Source of the DNA: JALZMG01 sp963739975
GTDB lineage: Bacteria; Actinomycetota; Acidimicrobiia; Acidimicrobiales; Ilumatobacteraceae
Direction: 5' to 3'
NCBI GenBank assembly: GCA_963739975.1
Contig: CAVUCK010000005.1
Coordinates: forward strand, 62,001-126,000
Length of the DNA stretch: 64,000 nucleotides
In this document: positions 42,767 through 52,128 of the stretch, piece after piece
Layout of the letters: each line of letters begins with the position of its first letter
Position numbering within the stretch: position 1 is the stretch's first letter
The notes under the pieces: generated by a model
Database searches by the model: none
What the model was told of the DNA's origin: nothing
The model's input: only the letters and a program-made list of their open reading frames with translations
Translations under genes and position numbers: made by a program

Positions 42767-42803
42767 GGCTTCGCAGCACTCGCTTCGCTCGTGCTGCACC
42801 GGA

Positions 42804-42835
42804 AATTGACCGGTCAGTTACTTTCGTGAGAACCT
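42804..42835 (+). promoter_or_regulatory. Promoter with TTGACCGGTCAGT element
   Basis: TTGACC at 42806-42811 with GAACCT 18 bases on. The palindrome TGACCGGTCA (42807-42816) is perfect, flanked by AAT and GTT. It matches the element at 37361 in 17 of 20 positions or better (TTGACCGGTYAGTYACTTTC), so one regulator could coordinate binding proteins and permease. Confidence 0.6.
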
Positions 42836-42904
42836 GTGGGGGGCGGTCCTGGGGGGCCGCGCCGGAGCGCTGACCAACACCACACGGACTCGGGGGAAGC
42901 TCGA

Positions 42905-45225
42905 ATGAAGGAAGCCATCTTCTTCCTGATCCTCGGTCTGGGGCTCGGAGCCATCTACGCGATGCTCGGCTCTGGACTGGTGATCGTCTATCGCGGTTCA
43001 GGCGTCATCAACTTCGCCTACGGCGCGATGGCGATGTACGGCGTGTTCACGTTCGACGAAGCGCGCCGGAACGGACAGATCAAGTTGCCGTGGGTCGACT
43101 TCCTGCCGACGGACTGGCTGAACGTCCCCGTCACGGTCACCCTCGGTGACGGCGGCGGCACCGGGTTCTGGCTGGCCTTCGTGCTGGCCATGTTGATGGG
43201 TGCCCTCATCGGGCTGATGTGCCACTTCCTCGTCTTCCGCCCGCTGCGCAACGCCGCCCCGTTGGGCAAGGTGATCGGTTCCGTCGGTGTCCTGCTGTAC
43301 CTGCAGGGTGTTGCCCAGCTGAACTTCGGCGGGACGGGGCGCCAGCCCCAATCGGTGCTCCCGGACGAGCCGGTGCAGAACTTCCTCGGACTCGATCGAG
43401 CCGTGCCGAGCAACACGCTGTGGGCCGCCGGCGTCGCGCTGGCCGTTGGGATCGCGCTGTGGGCGCTGTTCCGCTTCACCCGCTTCGGCCTGGCCACTCG
43501 TGCCGCCGCCGGCAACGAGAAGGGCGCCGTGCTGCTCGGCTACTCGCCGCAGTTCCTGGCCGCCGTGAACTGGGTGATCGCCTCCGTGATCGCCGTGTTC
43601 GCGGCGATCATGGTCGGCCCGCTGCAGGGGTCGCTGACGCCGATCGGACTGAGCGCCCTCGTCGTCGCCGCCCTGGGCGCGGCCCTGATCGGTGGGTTGC
43701 AGTCGATCATGGTCGCCACGATCGCCGGTCTGCTGCTCGGCGCAGTGCAGAGCCTGCTGCAGTTCTGGTCCGGCCAGGAATGGTTCCCGGAGTTCTTCCG
43801 CAACGGCGTCAAGGACGCGCTGCCGCTGCTGGTCATCGCCGCGGTCCTGTTCCTGCGCGGCAAGAGCTTGCCGCTGCGCGGGACGGTCGAGGAGAAGCGG
43901 CTGCCCCTGTCGCCGACGCCGGTGCGCGTGCCCCAGCACGTCGTCGTCTGGGGGATCGTGGTCATCGGGGCCGCGTTCCTGTTCGAGAACGCCGGAACCC
44001 GAACCGTCTTCTCGCTGGCCCTCACGGTGTCGCTCACGGCGGCGATCATCATGCTGTCGATGGTCGTCCTGACCGGTTACGTCGGGCAGATCTCGCTGGC
44101 CCAGATGTCCCTGGCGGGTGTGGCGGCCTTCTTCATGGCGCGGATGATGGCCAACGGGTCGACCACGACGACGAACCCCTTCCCGGTCGACGGACCCGGG
44201 TTCCCGTGGCCCGTCGCCGCCGTGCTCGGCGTGATCGCCGCCGTGCTGGTCGGCATCGTCCTCGGCCTCCCAGCGGTGCGCATCCGAGGTGTCCAGCTGG
44301 CCGTCGTGACGCTGGCGTTCGCCATCTCGCTGCAGACGCTGTACCTCGAGAACCAGGCGCTGACCGACCTCAGCGCCGGCGCACCCGGCCAACGTGCGGC
44401 CGGCGTCGTTCTTCGGGATCAGCCTGGCCTCGACGGGCAGCAGGGGCCTGCAGAACCGACCGGCGTTCACCGTCTTCGTCTTCGTCGTCCTCGCCCTCTG
44501 CGCGGTCGGCGTGGCCAACCTGCGGCGCAACGGGACCGGTCGCCGGTTCCTGGCCGTGCGGGCCAACGAGCGCGCCGCGGCGGCCGCCGGGATCAACGTC
44601 TCGCGGACCAAGCTGCTGGCCTTCGCCATCGCCGCCGGGTTGGCCGGCATCGGCGGCGTGATGCTGGCGTTCCGCCAGAACGACGTGTCGTCGGCCAACT
44701 TCGTCTACCAGGCGAGCATCGTGTTCGTCGCCTTCGCCTACCTCGGCGGCATCACATCGATCAACGGCGCGATCATCGCCGGATTGCTCGTGCCGGCCGG
44801 CGTGATCACCGTCGTCAGCAACTACTTCTTCGTCGGGACGAACATCGGCGACTACAGCGCCGTGATCGGCGGGGCCAGCCTCGTGCTGACCGCGATCATC
44901 CACCCCGAGGGCATCGCTCCGTTCTTCCAGGGGATGATGCAGTACTTCGGGCGCTGGCTCCTGCGAGCCAGAGGGGCGGAGTGGGCGGCCGTCGGGAAGC
45001 GGCTGGGGCCGGTGGCGCTGCTCGGCGCCGTGCTCGGCTACCTCGTGTGGCCGCTGCGCGTCGACAGCTACAGCAAGTTCTGGATGCCGCTGCTCGGGAG
45101 CCTTCCTGGCGCTGTTCATCCGCTCGATCATCATGCAGATCATCCGCAGCCGGCGTGGCGAGGCGACGCACCCGGTGTCCACGGGGCCCGCGGACCGCAC
45201 CGTTCCCGTCGCCGAGGCGGTGTGA
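42905..45225 (+). CDS. LivH-LivM fusion permease, interrupted by two +1 frameshifts
   Basis: Three frames together encode about 772 aa. LivH part: MKEAIFFLILGLGLGAIYAM, YRGSGVINFAYGAMAMYG, RFTRFGLATRAAAGN. The LivM part follows in the same polypeptide (LTGYVGQISLAQMSLAGVAAF, LPAVRIRGVQLAVVTLAFA). An extra G near 44381 shifts the frame; dropping it restores SAGHPANVRPASFFG. A second extra G in the GGG at 45096-45098 shifts it again; dropping it restores LLGAFLALFIRS. The downstream frames are conserved, so sequencing error or very recent decay are the main explanations. SD GGGGGAAG precedes the ATG. It forms the transmembrane core of a Liv-type importer. Confidence 0.82.
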
Positions 45226-45226
45226 C

Positions 45227-46159
45227 GTGGCGCTCCTCGAGACCCGCGACCTGACCGTCCGGTACGGCGGGCTGGCGGCCAACGACAACGTGAACCTGCA
45301 CGTCCAGCCCGGCAAGCTCGTCGGGCTGATCGGACCGAACGGGGCCGGCAAGACGACGTTCATCGATGCCATCACCGGCTTCACGGCGGTGTCCACCGGC
45401 ACGATCCAGTTCGACGGGCACGAGCTCAACGAGCTGTCGGCTGATCGCCGGGCCCACCTCGGGCTGTCCCGCACGTTCCAGTCGCTCGAGCTGTTCGAGG
45501 ATCTCAGCGTTCGCGACAACCTCCTCGTCGCGGCGGAGCAGCCGCGGTGGTACTCGTTCGTGCTCGACCTGTTCCGTCCGGGACGATCCCGCAAGGACGG
45601 GGAGGAGCAGGTCGACCGGGCGCTCGGCGCCCTCGAGCTGCAGCCGTGGGCGAATCGATTGCCGAGCGACCTCTCCCACGGCCAACGCAAGCTGATCGGC
45701 GTGGCCCGGGCGCTGGCGGCGGCGCCCAAGCTGCTGCTGCTCGACGAACCGGCCGCCGGCCTGGACACGGCCGAGAGCCAGAAGCTCGGCGCCCACCTGC
45801 GCGAGTTCCTCACCCGGGGCACGTCGATCTTCCTCATCGACCACGACATGGGCCTCGTGCTCAACGTGTGCGACTACATCTACGTGCTCGACTTCGGGCG
45901 GATCATCGCCGAGGGCACCTCGGCCGAGATCCGCAAGGATCCTGCGGTCATCGCCGCCTACCTCGGCGAGACGGCGGGCGAGGCGCAGGCCAGGGAGGGG
46001 ACCGAGCTGGCCGCCGCGCTGCACCACGACGCCGACCTGATGGTCAACGCCGACGCCGCGCTGCCGGTCAACCCGGACGCCGAGCTCCCCGGCGAGACCG
46101 CCGAGCAGTTGGCCGCCAAGCGGAGTGTGACGGTCAAGGAAGGAGCGCCGGATGCCTGA
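45227..46159 (+). CDS. livG: Liv-type ABC transporter ATP-binding protein (LivG)
   Basis: 310 aa, GTG start one base after the repaired permease stop. Walker A GPNGAGKTT, Q-loop in FQSLELFEDLSVRDNL, signature SHGQRKLIGVARALAA (variant of LSGGQ with H), Walker B LLLLDEPAAGLD and the switch His in LIDHDMGLVL. The first 240 residues match LivG; the last ~65 are an acidic Ala/Asp/Glu extension (HHDADLMVNADAALPVNPD) without an obvious role. It overlaps LivF by 8 bases. It drives uptake together with LivF and the fused permeases. Confidence 0.92.
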   Translation: MALLETRDLTVRYGGLAANDNVNLHVQPGKLVGLIGPNGAGKTTFIDAITGFTAVSTGTIQFDGHELNELSADRRAHLGLSRTFQSLELFEDLSVRDNLLVAAEQPRWYSFVLDLFRPGRSRKDGEEQVDRALGALELQPWANRLPSDLSHGQRKLIGVARALAAAPKLLLLDEPAAGLDTAESQKLGAHLREFLTRGTSIFLIDHDMGLVLNVCDYIYVLDFGRIIAEGTSAEIRKDPAVIAAYLGETAGEAQAREGTELAAALHHDADLMVNADAALPVNPDAELPGETAEQLAAKRSVTVKEGAPDA

Positions 46160-46913
46160 CGGGGCGATGATCGCAGTCGAGGGGCTGCACGCCGGCTACG
46201 ACGAGATCGCCGTCGTCCGCGACCTCGACCTGTACGTCGGGCCGGGAGAGGTCGTGGCGTTGCTCGGACCGAACGGCGCCGGGAAGACGACCACCCTCTT
46301 GACGATCTCCGGGCTGCTCAAGCCCGTCGCCGGGAGCATCAGCGTGCTCGGTTCGTCGATCGAGGGCGTGGCCCCGTACCGCGTCGCCCGGCGCGGCCTG
46401 GCCCACGTCGCCGAGGACCGCTCGCTGTTCTTCGACCTCACGGTGGACGAGAACATCCGCCTCGGGCTGTCGGGCGACCGCAAGTCGCGCGCTGTCGCCT
46501 ACGAACGGGCGATGGCACTGCTGCCGGCGCTGGCCCCGCTGGGGAAGCGGGCCGCCGGCCTGCTGTCGGGCGGGGAGCAACAGATGCTGGCGATGGCCAG
46601 GGCGCTGGTGTCGCAGCCGAAGTGCCTGCTCGTCGACGAGATGAGCCTCGGACTGGCGCCGATCATCGTCGAGCGCCTGCTGCCGATCGTGCGGCGGATC
46701 GCCGATGAGACCGGGTGTGGCGTCCTGATCGTGGAGCAGCACGTGCACATGGCGCTCGAGGTCGCCGACCGGGCCTACGTGCTGAACCACGGTGAGCTCG
46801 TGATGCAGGGCACCGCCGCAGAACTGGCCAGCAACCGCGACCTCCTCGAGTCGAGCTACCTCGGCGAGGCCGCCATCGACGAGGCGGTGGCCGAGGCGTC
46901 CGCGGTGCACTGA
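46152..46913 (+). CDS. livF: Liv-type ABC transporter ATP-binding protein (LivF)
   Basis: 253 aa. Walker A GPNGAGKTTT, signature LLSGGEQQMLAMARAL, Walker B CLLVDEMSLGLAP and the His in VEQHVHMALE. Standard LivF length. It overlaps LivG by 8 bases and is followed after 77 bases by a second fused permease. Two permease fusions share one ATPase pair, so the ATPases may serve alternative permease dimers (inference). Confidence 0.92.
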   Translation: MPDGAMIAVEGLHAGYDEIAVVRDLDLYVGPGEVVALLGPNGAGKTTTLLTISGLLKPVAGSISVLGSSIEGVAPYRVARRGLAHVAEDRSLFFDLTVDENIRLGLSGDRKSRAVAYERAMALLPALAPLGKRAAGLLSGGEQQMLAMARALVSQPKCLLVDEMSLGLAPIIVERLLPIVRRIADETGCGVLIVEQHVHMALEVADRAYVLNHGELVMQGTAAELASNRDLLESSYLGEAAIDEAVAEASAVH

Positions 46914-46990
46914 CCCGGATGCCGAACTCGTCCGGCGCGCCCGATCAGCGCGTGCTCGTGGTGACGGAGCCGGCGGGAGCGAACTGAACG

Positions 46991-49001
46991 ATGGCGGCGT
47001 GGCTGCTGTTCCCCCTGCTCGGCCTGGCCGCCGGTGCCGTCTACGCGGCGATCGCCATCGGCGTCATCCTCGTCTACCGCGGCTCGGGCGTCGTCAACCT
47101 GGCGGCCGGGGCGATGGCGATGTTCCCAGCCGTCGTGTTCGTCCGGTTGCAGACGACCGGCGAGCTGGTGCTGCCGATCGTGGGGTTGCCCGGGCGCATC
47201 GCCGCTCGGTGACCCGTGGCCGCTGGTGCCGGCGTTCATCGTCGCTGTCGCCATGGGCGCGCTGATCGGCGCACTGTCGTACCTCCTGATCTTCCGCTAC
47301 TTCCGCGACGCACCGCCGATCACCCGGCTCGTGGCGTCGGTCGGCTTGACGATCGTCCTGCAGGGCGCGGCCGTGACGCAGGTCGGCACGACGACCGAGC
47401 GAGCCGAGCCGATCCTGCCCGACCGCCTCATCGAGGTGCAGGGCAGCGTTCTGCCGACGGACCGGTTCTGGCTCGTGGGCGTGGTGGTGCTGATCGGCTC
47501 GGCGATCGCCGCCCTGTACCGGTTCACCCGGTTCGGGCTGGCCACCCGGGCCGCCGCCGAGAACGCCAAGGGCGCAATCCTGATGGGCCAGTCGCCGTCC
47601 CGGCTCGGGCTCGGCAACTGGCTGCTGGCCGCCGTCGTGGCGTCGGTGGCGGGGATCCTCATGAGCCCGATCAGCGGCGTCAACCCGTTCAACTACAGCC
47701 TCTTCGTCGTGCCGGCGCTGGCCGCCGCGCTGGCCGCCCGCCTGCGGTCGTTCGCGGTGGCGATGGCCGTCGGGATCGCCATCGGGATGTTCGAGGGGTT
47801 CGCCGTGCACCTCGTGTCGCGGCGCCAGGTGCCCGACTTCCTGCTCAGCGGCATCGACACGGTGGTGCCGTTCCTCGCCATCGTGATCGTGCTGGTGGTG
47901 TTCGGGCGCAGCGTTCCCGACCGTGGCACGCTGCTCGACCGCCGGTTCCCGGAGGCCCCCATGCCGCCGCGCCGGCCGTACGTGGTGGGCGGGTTGCTGC
48001 TCGTCGCGGTGGCGCTGATGACGTTCGGCGACGCGTCGATGCGCCTGGCGGCGATCACCTCGATGATGGTGGCGATCATCTGCCTGTCGTTCGTGCTGCT
48101 GACCGGCTACCTCGGGCAGGTCTCGCTGGCCCAGCTGACCCTCGTCGGGTTCAGCGCGTTCGTCCTGGCCAAGGCGTCGAGCCAGTGGGGCCTGCCGTTC
48201 CCGCTGGCCCCGCTGATCGCGCTGGCCGCCACGACCGCGCTCGGCGTGCTGATCATGCTGCCGGGCCTGCGCATCCGCGGCATCCAGATCGCCATCGTCA
48301 CGCTCGCCGCGGCGGTGGCGATCGAGCAGCTGCTGTTCCGCAACCCAGCCTTCGTCGGCAGCGGCGGACTGGCCCACGTCGAGCCGCCCGAGCTGTTCGG
48401 CGTGGAGTTCGCCATCACCGCATCACGGCCGTACCCGTACCGCCTGTTCGGGTACTTCGTGCTGGCCCTCCTCGTGGCTGCAATGGCCATCGTGCTGGCC
48501 GTCCGGCGGGGCCCGATCGGGCGGCGGATGCTGGCCGTGCGGGCCAACGAGCGGGCGGCTGCGGCCAGCGGGGTCAACGTGGCCGGCGTCAAGCTGCAGG
48601 CCGCCGCGCTCTCGTCGTTCGTCGCCGGTCTCGGCGGGTTGGTGTTCGCCTACAAGAACGTCGACTTCTCGTGGTCGGGGCTGGAGGCGTCGCGCGGCCT
48701 GCAGCTGCTGGCGTTGGCCTACCTCGGCGGGGTGGCGTCGGTGTCGGGCGCATTGATCGCCGGGGTGCTCGCTCCGTCAGGGCTGCTGCTGGTGTTCCTC
48801 GGCTCGCCGCCGGCCGCCGGGCAGCAGCTCGTGCTGTCGGGCATCGGGTTGCTCCTCGTCACCGTGCGCTTCCCCCGCGGCCTGGCCGGCGCCGGCCCGT
48901 GGCTGCGTCGCCAGCTCCGACTGACGCCACGCGACGCCCACCCTCCACCTCCGGGTCACGAGGAGATCGAGGTCGAGCCGCTGGCGGTGGCCCGCCGCTA
49001 G
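46991..49001 (+). CDS. LivH-LivM fusion permease 2, interrupted by one +1 frameshift
   Basis: Two frames make about 669 aa. The first reads MAAWLLFPLLGLAAGAVYAAIAIGVILVYRGSGVVNLAAGAMAM and would end at TGA 47210-47212. An extra G at 47204 shifts to the frame that continues LGDPWPLVPAFIVAVAMGALIGALSYLL and on to 49001. Alignment with the first permease (TLGDGGGTGF) supports the shift. The LivM part has LTGYLGQVSLAQLTLVGFSAF, LPGLRIRGIQIAIVTL and RGPIGRRMLAVRANERAAAASGVN. It is a paralogue of the 42905 permease. Sequencing error and decay are both possible. Confidence 0.82.
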
Positions 49002-49011
49002 GCGAGCTCGC

Positions 49012-49059
49012 GAACTGTGAGCCCAAACGGCGGAGATCTGCCGCTCGCACTCACAGTTC
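49012..49059 (+). terminator. Hairpin after permease 2
   Basis: GAACTGTGAG (49012-49021) and CTCACAGTTC (49050-49059) are perfect inverse arms, with an inner imperfect GGCGGAGATCTGCCGC. It may end the transport operon. It is unrelated to families P1-P4. Confidence 0.65.
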
Positions 49060-49113
49060 CGGCGCCTCGGGCGGCGCTCGTCGCCGGAGGGCCCGTCTGC
49101 TACGCACACGTTC

Positions 49114-52062
49114 GTGTTTCCGCTGTCTCGGTGGGCGACGTCGCCCGGGGTCACGGGGGTCGGACGGGTGGCGATGGCAGCCGGGCTGGCGCCGTACTCG
49201 GACGTGGCGTCGGCACGGGCGGGTGGTCCGTCACCGTGGGTGCGGTCGCTCGACGGGCGGTGGGCCGTGCGCATCCACCCTCGCCTCGACGACGTCGGAC
49301 CGGCGGACGTCGACGGACCAACCGACGGGTGGGACCGCATCGACGTGCCCGGGACGTGGGTCCTCCAACCCGCCGGGCAACGCAGTGACGGCCCGATCTA
49401 CCTCAACGTGCGCATGCCGTTCGCGGGGCAGCCGCCCGACGTCCCCGACGACAACCCGACCGCCGTGTACCGCCGCACGTTCACCCTGCCGGTCTCGTGG
49501 CGGCGACGCCGCACCCACCTGCGCGTGGGATCCGCCGACTCGATGGGCTTCGTCTGGCTGAACGGCACCTTCGTCGGGCTGGGCACGGACAGCCGCCTCG
49601 CCTCGACGTACGACGTCACGTCGCCCCTTCGCCGGGGGCGCAACGACGTGTGCATCGTCGTGCCCCGCTGGAGCGCGGCGACGTGGATCGAGGACCAAGA
49701 CCAGTGGTGGTTGCCGGGCCTGCACCGCAGCGTCGAGCTGGTCTCGGTCCCACCGACCCACCTCGCCGACGTGGCGGCCGTCCCCGGGCTGCAGCCGGAC
49801 GGCACCACGGGGACCTTGGCAGTTGACGTCCGGGTCCGCCGCGCCGACGAGGCGGAGGCGGTCAGCGTCGAGGTCACCGTCGAGTCGATCACCGGCCGCC
49901 GCCGCACCGTCGCCCGCACCGGCCGGCTGGAGGTGCCGCGGTGGGCGCCCGCCGATGCTGGCCAGGAGGTCGTGCTCGGCTACCTGTGGCGCGGCGGGCG
50001 GGTGCGCACGACGCTGCACGCTCCCGGCATCGAGCCGTGGCACCACGAGGCGCCCACCCGCTACCGGGCGGTGACGGTGCTGCGCGACGCCGGCGGAGCG
50101 GTGCTCGACGTGCGCAGCTCCGTCGTCGGGTTCCGCCGCGTCGAGGTGGCCGACCGAGCCCTCTTGATCAACGGTCGACCCGTCGTGATCAACGGCGTCA
50201 ACCGCCACGAGAACCACCCCGACACCGGTCGCACCGTCACGATCGAGGACACGCGGCGCGACCTCGAGCTGATGAAGCGCCACCACGTGAACGCGGTGCG
50301 CACCGCCCACTACCCCGACGACGAGTCGTTCTACGCCCTCTGCGACGAGCTCGGCCTGTACGTCATCGACGAGGCCGACGTCGAGGCCCACGGGCGGTGG
50401 GGCTCCCTGGCGGACGACCCGGCGTACGCGCCGGCACTGCTCGAGCGGGTGCAGCGGATGGTGTTGCGCGACCGCTCGCACGCCTGCGTCATCGCCTGGT
50501 CGCTCGGCAACGAGTCCGGGCACGGTGCCGCCCACGACGCCATGGCTGCGTGGATCCGGCGCGTCGATCCGTCCCGCCCGCTGCACTCCGAGGGTGCGAT
50601 CAGCTTCGACCTCGACGCTCCCAATCCCGTCAGCGATCTCGTCTGCCCGATGTACGCGCCGGTCGAGCGGATCGCCCGCTGGTCTCGGGAGCACCGCGAC
50701 CGGCGACGACCCCTGATCCTCTGCGAGTACGGCCACGCCATGGGCCAGGCGGGGGGACTCGACGACTACTGGGCCGTGTTCGGCGTCGAGCCCGGCCTGC
50801 AGGGCGGGTTCGTCTGGGAGTGGGCCGATCATGCACTGCGCCGCCGCGCCGCCGACGGCACGACCTGGCTGGCCTACGGCGGCGACTTCGGAGAGGTCGA
50901 CCACGACGGCCACTTCGTGTGCGACGGGTTGGTCTCGGCGGATCGCGTGCCGCACCCGTTGCTGGCCGAGCTGGCGTCCCTGGCCCAGCCCGTCACGGTC
51001 GAGCGTCGGCCGGACGGCCGGCTGCGAGTGCACAACCGGCGGTGGTTCACCGACCTGTCCGACGTCGGCGCCACGTGGGAGGCGACCGCGGCGGGGGTCG
51101 TGATCGGCTCCGGGCAGTGGGACGTGCCGGCGATCGGTGCCCGGTCGTCGGCCGACCTCGACGATCCGTCGGCGGCACTCGGAGCGCGCACGCTCACGAT
51201 GCTGTTCCGGCCGCGCCGCCAGCGCAGCTGGGAGGCGGTCACGCAGGTCGTCGTCGGTGACGATCGGGTGCCGGCGCCCCGCCGACGACGCTCGGCTCGG
51301 TGCCGCATCGACGACGACGGCCTCGTGATCGGCGACCTGTCCGTCGGGTGGCCGGTGCTCTGCCTGTGGCGCGCACCGACCGACAACGACGATCCGCCCG
51401 GCGCGTGGCGCGCCGCGCCCGGGCCGGCCGTCGCCTGGCGGGACCTTGGGCTGGACGGGCTGGCACCGACCGAGGTCGACGTCCGCCGGCGCGACGGCGC
51501 GACGACCTACGTCGCCCGCTACGCCGCGGCGAGCGGGGCGCCGATCGAGCATCGCCAATCGGCGCGAGTCGTCGACGGTGCCGTCGAGCTAGCCGAGGAC
51601 ATCCGGGTTGATCCGTCGTTGCGCGACCTGCCCCGTGTCGGGGTGCGCTTCGAGCTGCCGCCCGGCTGGGAGGAGCTGCGGTGGTCCGGGCTCGGGCCTG
51701 GCTCGTCATACCCCGACCGTCGTGCTGCGGTCCGGCGAGGCGTGTGGCGATCGACCGTGACGCAGCAGCGCCTGCCGTTCGTCGTGCCCCAGGAGTACGG
51801 GCTGCACCTCGCCACCGACTGGGTGCAGGTCGGCCGTTTGCTGATCGACGGCGACCGGCCGTTCGCCTTCTCCGCCCTGCACCACTCCGTCGAGGACCTC
51901 ACCAGCACCTCGCACGCCCACCTCGTGCCGGATCGGGCCGAGACGTTCGTCCACCTTGACCTGGCCCACCGCGGCCTCGGCATGTTCGCCTGCGGCCCGG
52001 ACACCCACGACCGCCACCGCGTGCACGGCGGCCGCCACCACATCACCTGGACCCTCTCCTGA
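49114..52062 (+). CDS. lacZ: GH2 family beta-galactosidase (LacZ-like)
   Basis: Up to 982 aa; an ATG at 49174 gives a more typical N-terminus. All five LacZ-type regions are visible: jelly-roll IDVPGTWVLQPAGQ and SADSMGFVWLNGTFVG; immunoglobulin-like part; TIM barrel with NGVNRHENHPDTGRTV, acid/base Glu in SLGNESGHG (about residue 467) and nucleophile Glu in LILCEYGHAMG (about residue 538); then a C-terminal domain ending in YPDRRAAVRRGVWRST and HLATDWVQVG. Cleaves beta-galactosides. The length is close to LacZ of Escherichia. No sugar transporter or regulator adjoins it. It is cytoplasmic, as no signal peptide is seen. Confidence 0.9.
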   Translation: MFPLSRWATSPGVTGVGRVAMAAGLAPYSDVASARAGGPSPWVRSLDGRWAVRIHPRLDDVGPADVDGPTDGWDRIDVPGTWVLQPAGQRSDGPIYLNVRMPFAGQPPDVPDDNPTAVYRRTFTLPVSWRRRRTHLRVGSADSMGFVWLNGTFVGLGTDSRLASTYDVTSPLRRGRNDVCIVVPRWSAATWIEDQDQWWLPGLHRSVELVSVPPTHLADVAAVPGLQPDGTTGTLAVDVRVRRADEAEAVSVEVTVESITGRRRTVARTGRLEVPRWAPADAGQEVVLGYLWRGGRVRTTLHAPGIEPWHHEAPTRYRAVTVLRDAGGAVLDVRSSVVGFRRVEVADRALLINGRPVVINGVNRHENHPDTGRTVTIEDTRRDLELMKRHHVNAVRTAHYPDDESFYALCDELGLYVIDEADVEAHGRWGSLADDPAYAPALLERVQRMVLRDRSHACVIAWSLGNESGHGAAHDAMAAWIRRVDPSRPLHSEGAISFDLDAPNPVSDLVCPMYAPVERIARWSREHRDRRRPLILCEYGHAMGQAGGLDDYWAVFGVEPGLQGGFVWEWADHALRRRAADGTTWLAYGGDFGEVDHDGHFVCDGLVSADRVPHPLLAELASLAQPVTVERRPDGRLRVHNRRWFTDLSDVGATWEATAAGVVIGSGQWDVPAIGARSSADLDDPSAALGARTLTMLFRPRRQRSWEAVTQVVVGDDRVPAPRRRRSARCRIDDDGLVIGDLSVGWPVLCLWRAPTDNDDPPGAWRAAPGPAVAWRDLGLDGLAPTEVDVRRRDGATTYVARYAAASGAPIEHRQSARVVDGAVELAEDIRVDPSLRDLPRVGVRFELPPGWEELRWSGLGPGSSYPDRRAAVRRGVWRSTVTQQRLPFVVPQEYGLHLATDWVQVGRLLIDGDRPFAFSALHHSVEDLTSTSHAHLVPDRAETFVHLDLAHRGLGMFACGPDTHDRHRVHGGRHHITWTLS

Positions 52063-52069
52063 CCCCCAT

Positions 52070-52125
52070 CCGGTTCTGACGATGATCCGGTACGGGAATC
52101 CGTACCGATCGCGGCACGGAACCGG
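52070..52125. terminator. Two-tier hairpin at a convergent junction
   Basis: CGGTACGG (52088-52095) and CCGTACCG (52100-52107) flank a GAAT loop; an outer CCGGTTC/GAACCGG pair (52070-52076 and 52119-52125) surrounds it. It lies between the beta-galactosidase and FtsX stops. A looser copy of its left part, GGTTCTGACG, is at 56350. Confidence 0.7.
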
Positions 52126-52128
52126 CGT

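Larger units (their letters stand above)
42561..42803. other. Non-coding stretch between lipoprotein 3 and the permease promoter
   Basis: No gene is supported here. It holds a GAGCGAGCGAAG-type low-complexity tract (about 42561-42592), two P2-family hairpins (42633-42679 and 42715-42766) and another CGCTTCGCTCG tract at 42780-42791. It joins the next entry, the permease promoter region, up to 42904. Confidence 0.7.

Noticed and set aside
46919..46987. A 22-codon ORF between livF and the second permease
   Set aside because: Short, no SD, low complexity and not conserved with anything recognisable; it is likely to be spacer.
44381..47204. Programmed ribosomal frameshifting as the explanation for the permease shifts
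   Set aside because: No slippery heptamer, pause structure or RF2-like CUU-UGA context was seen at the three sites; simple extra-G insertion fits better.
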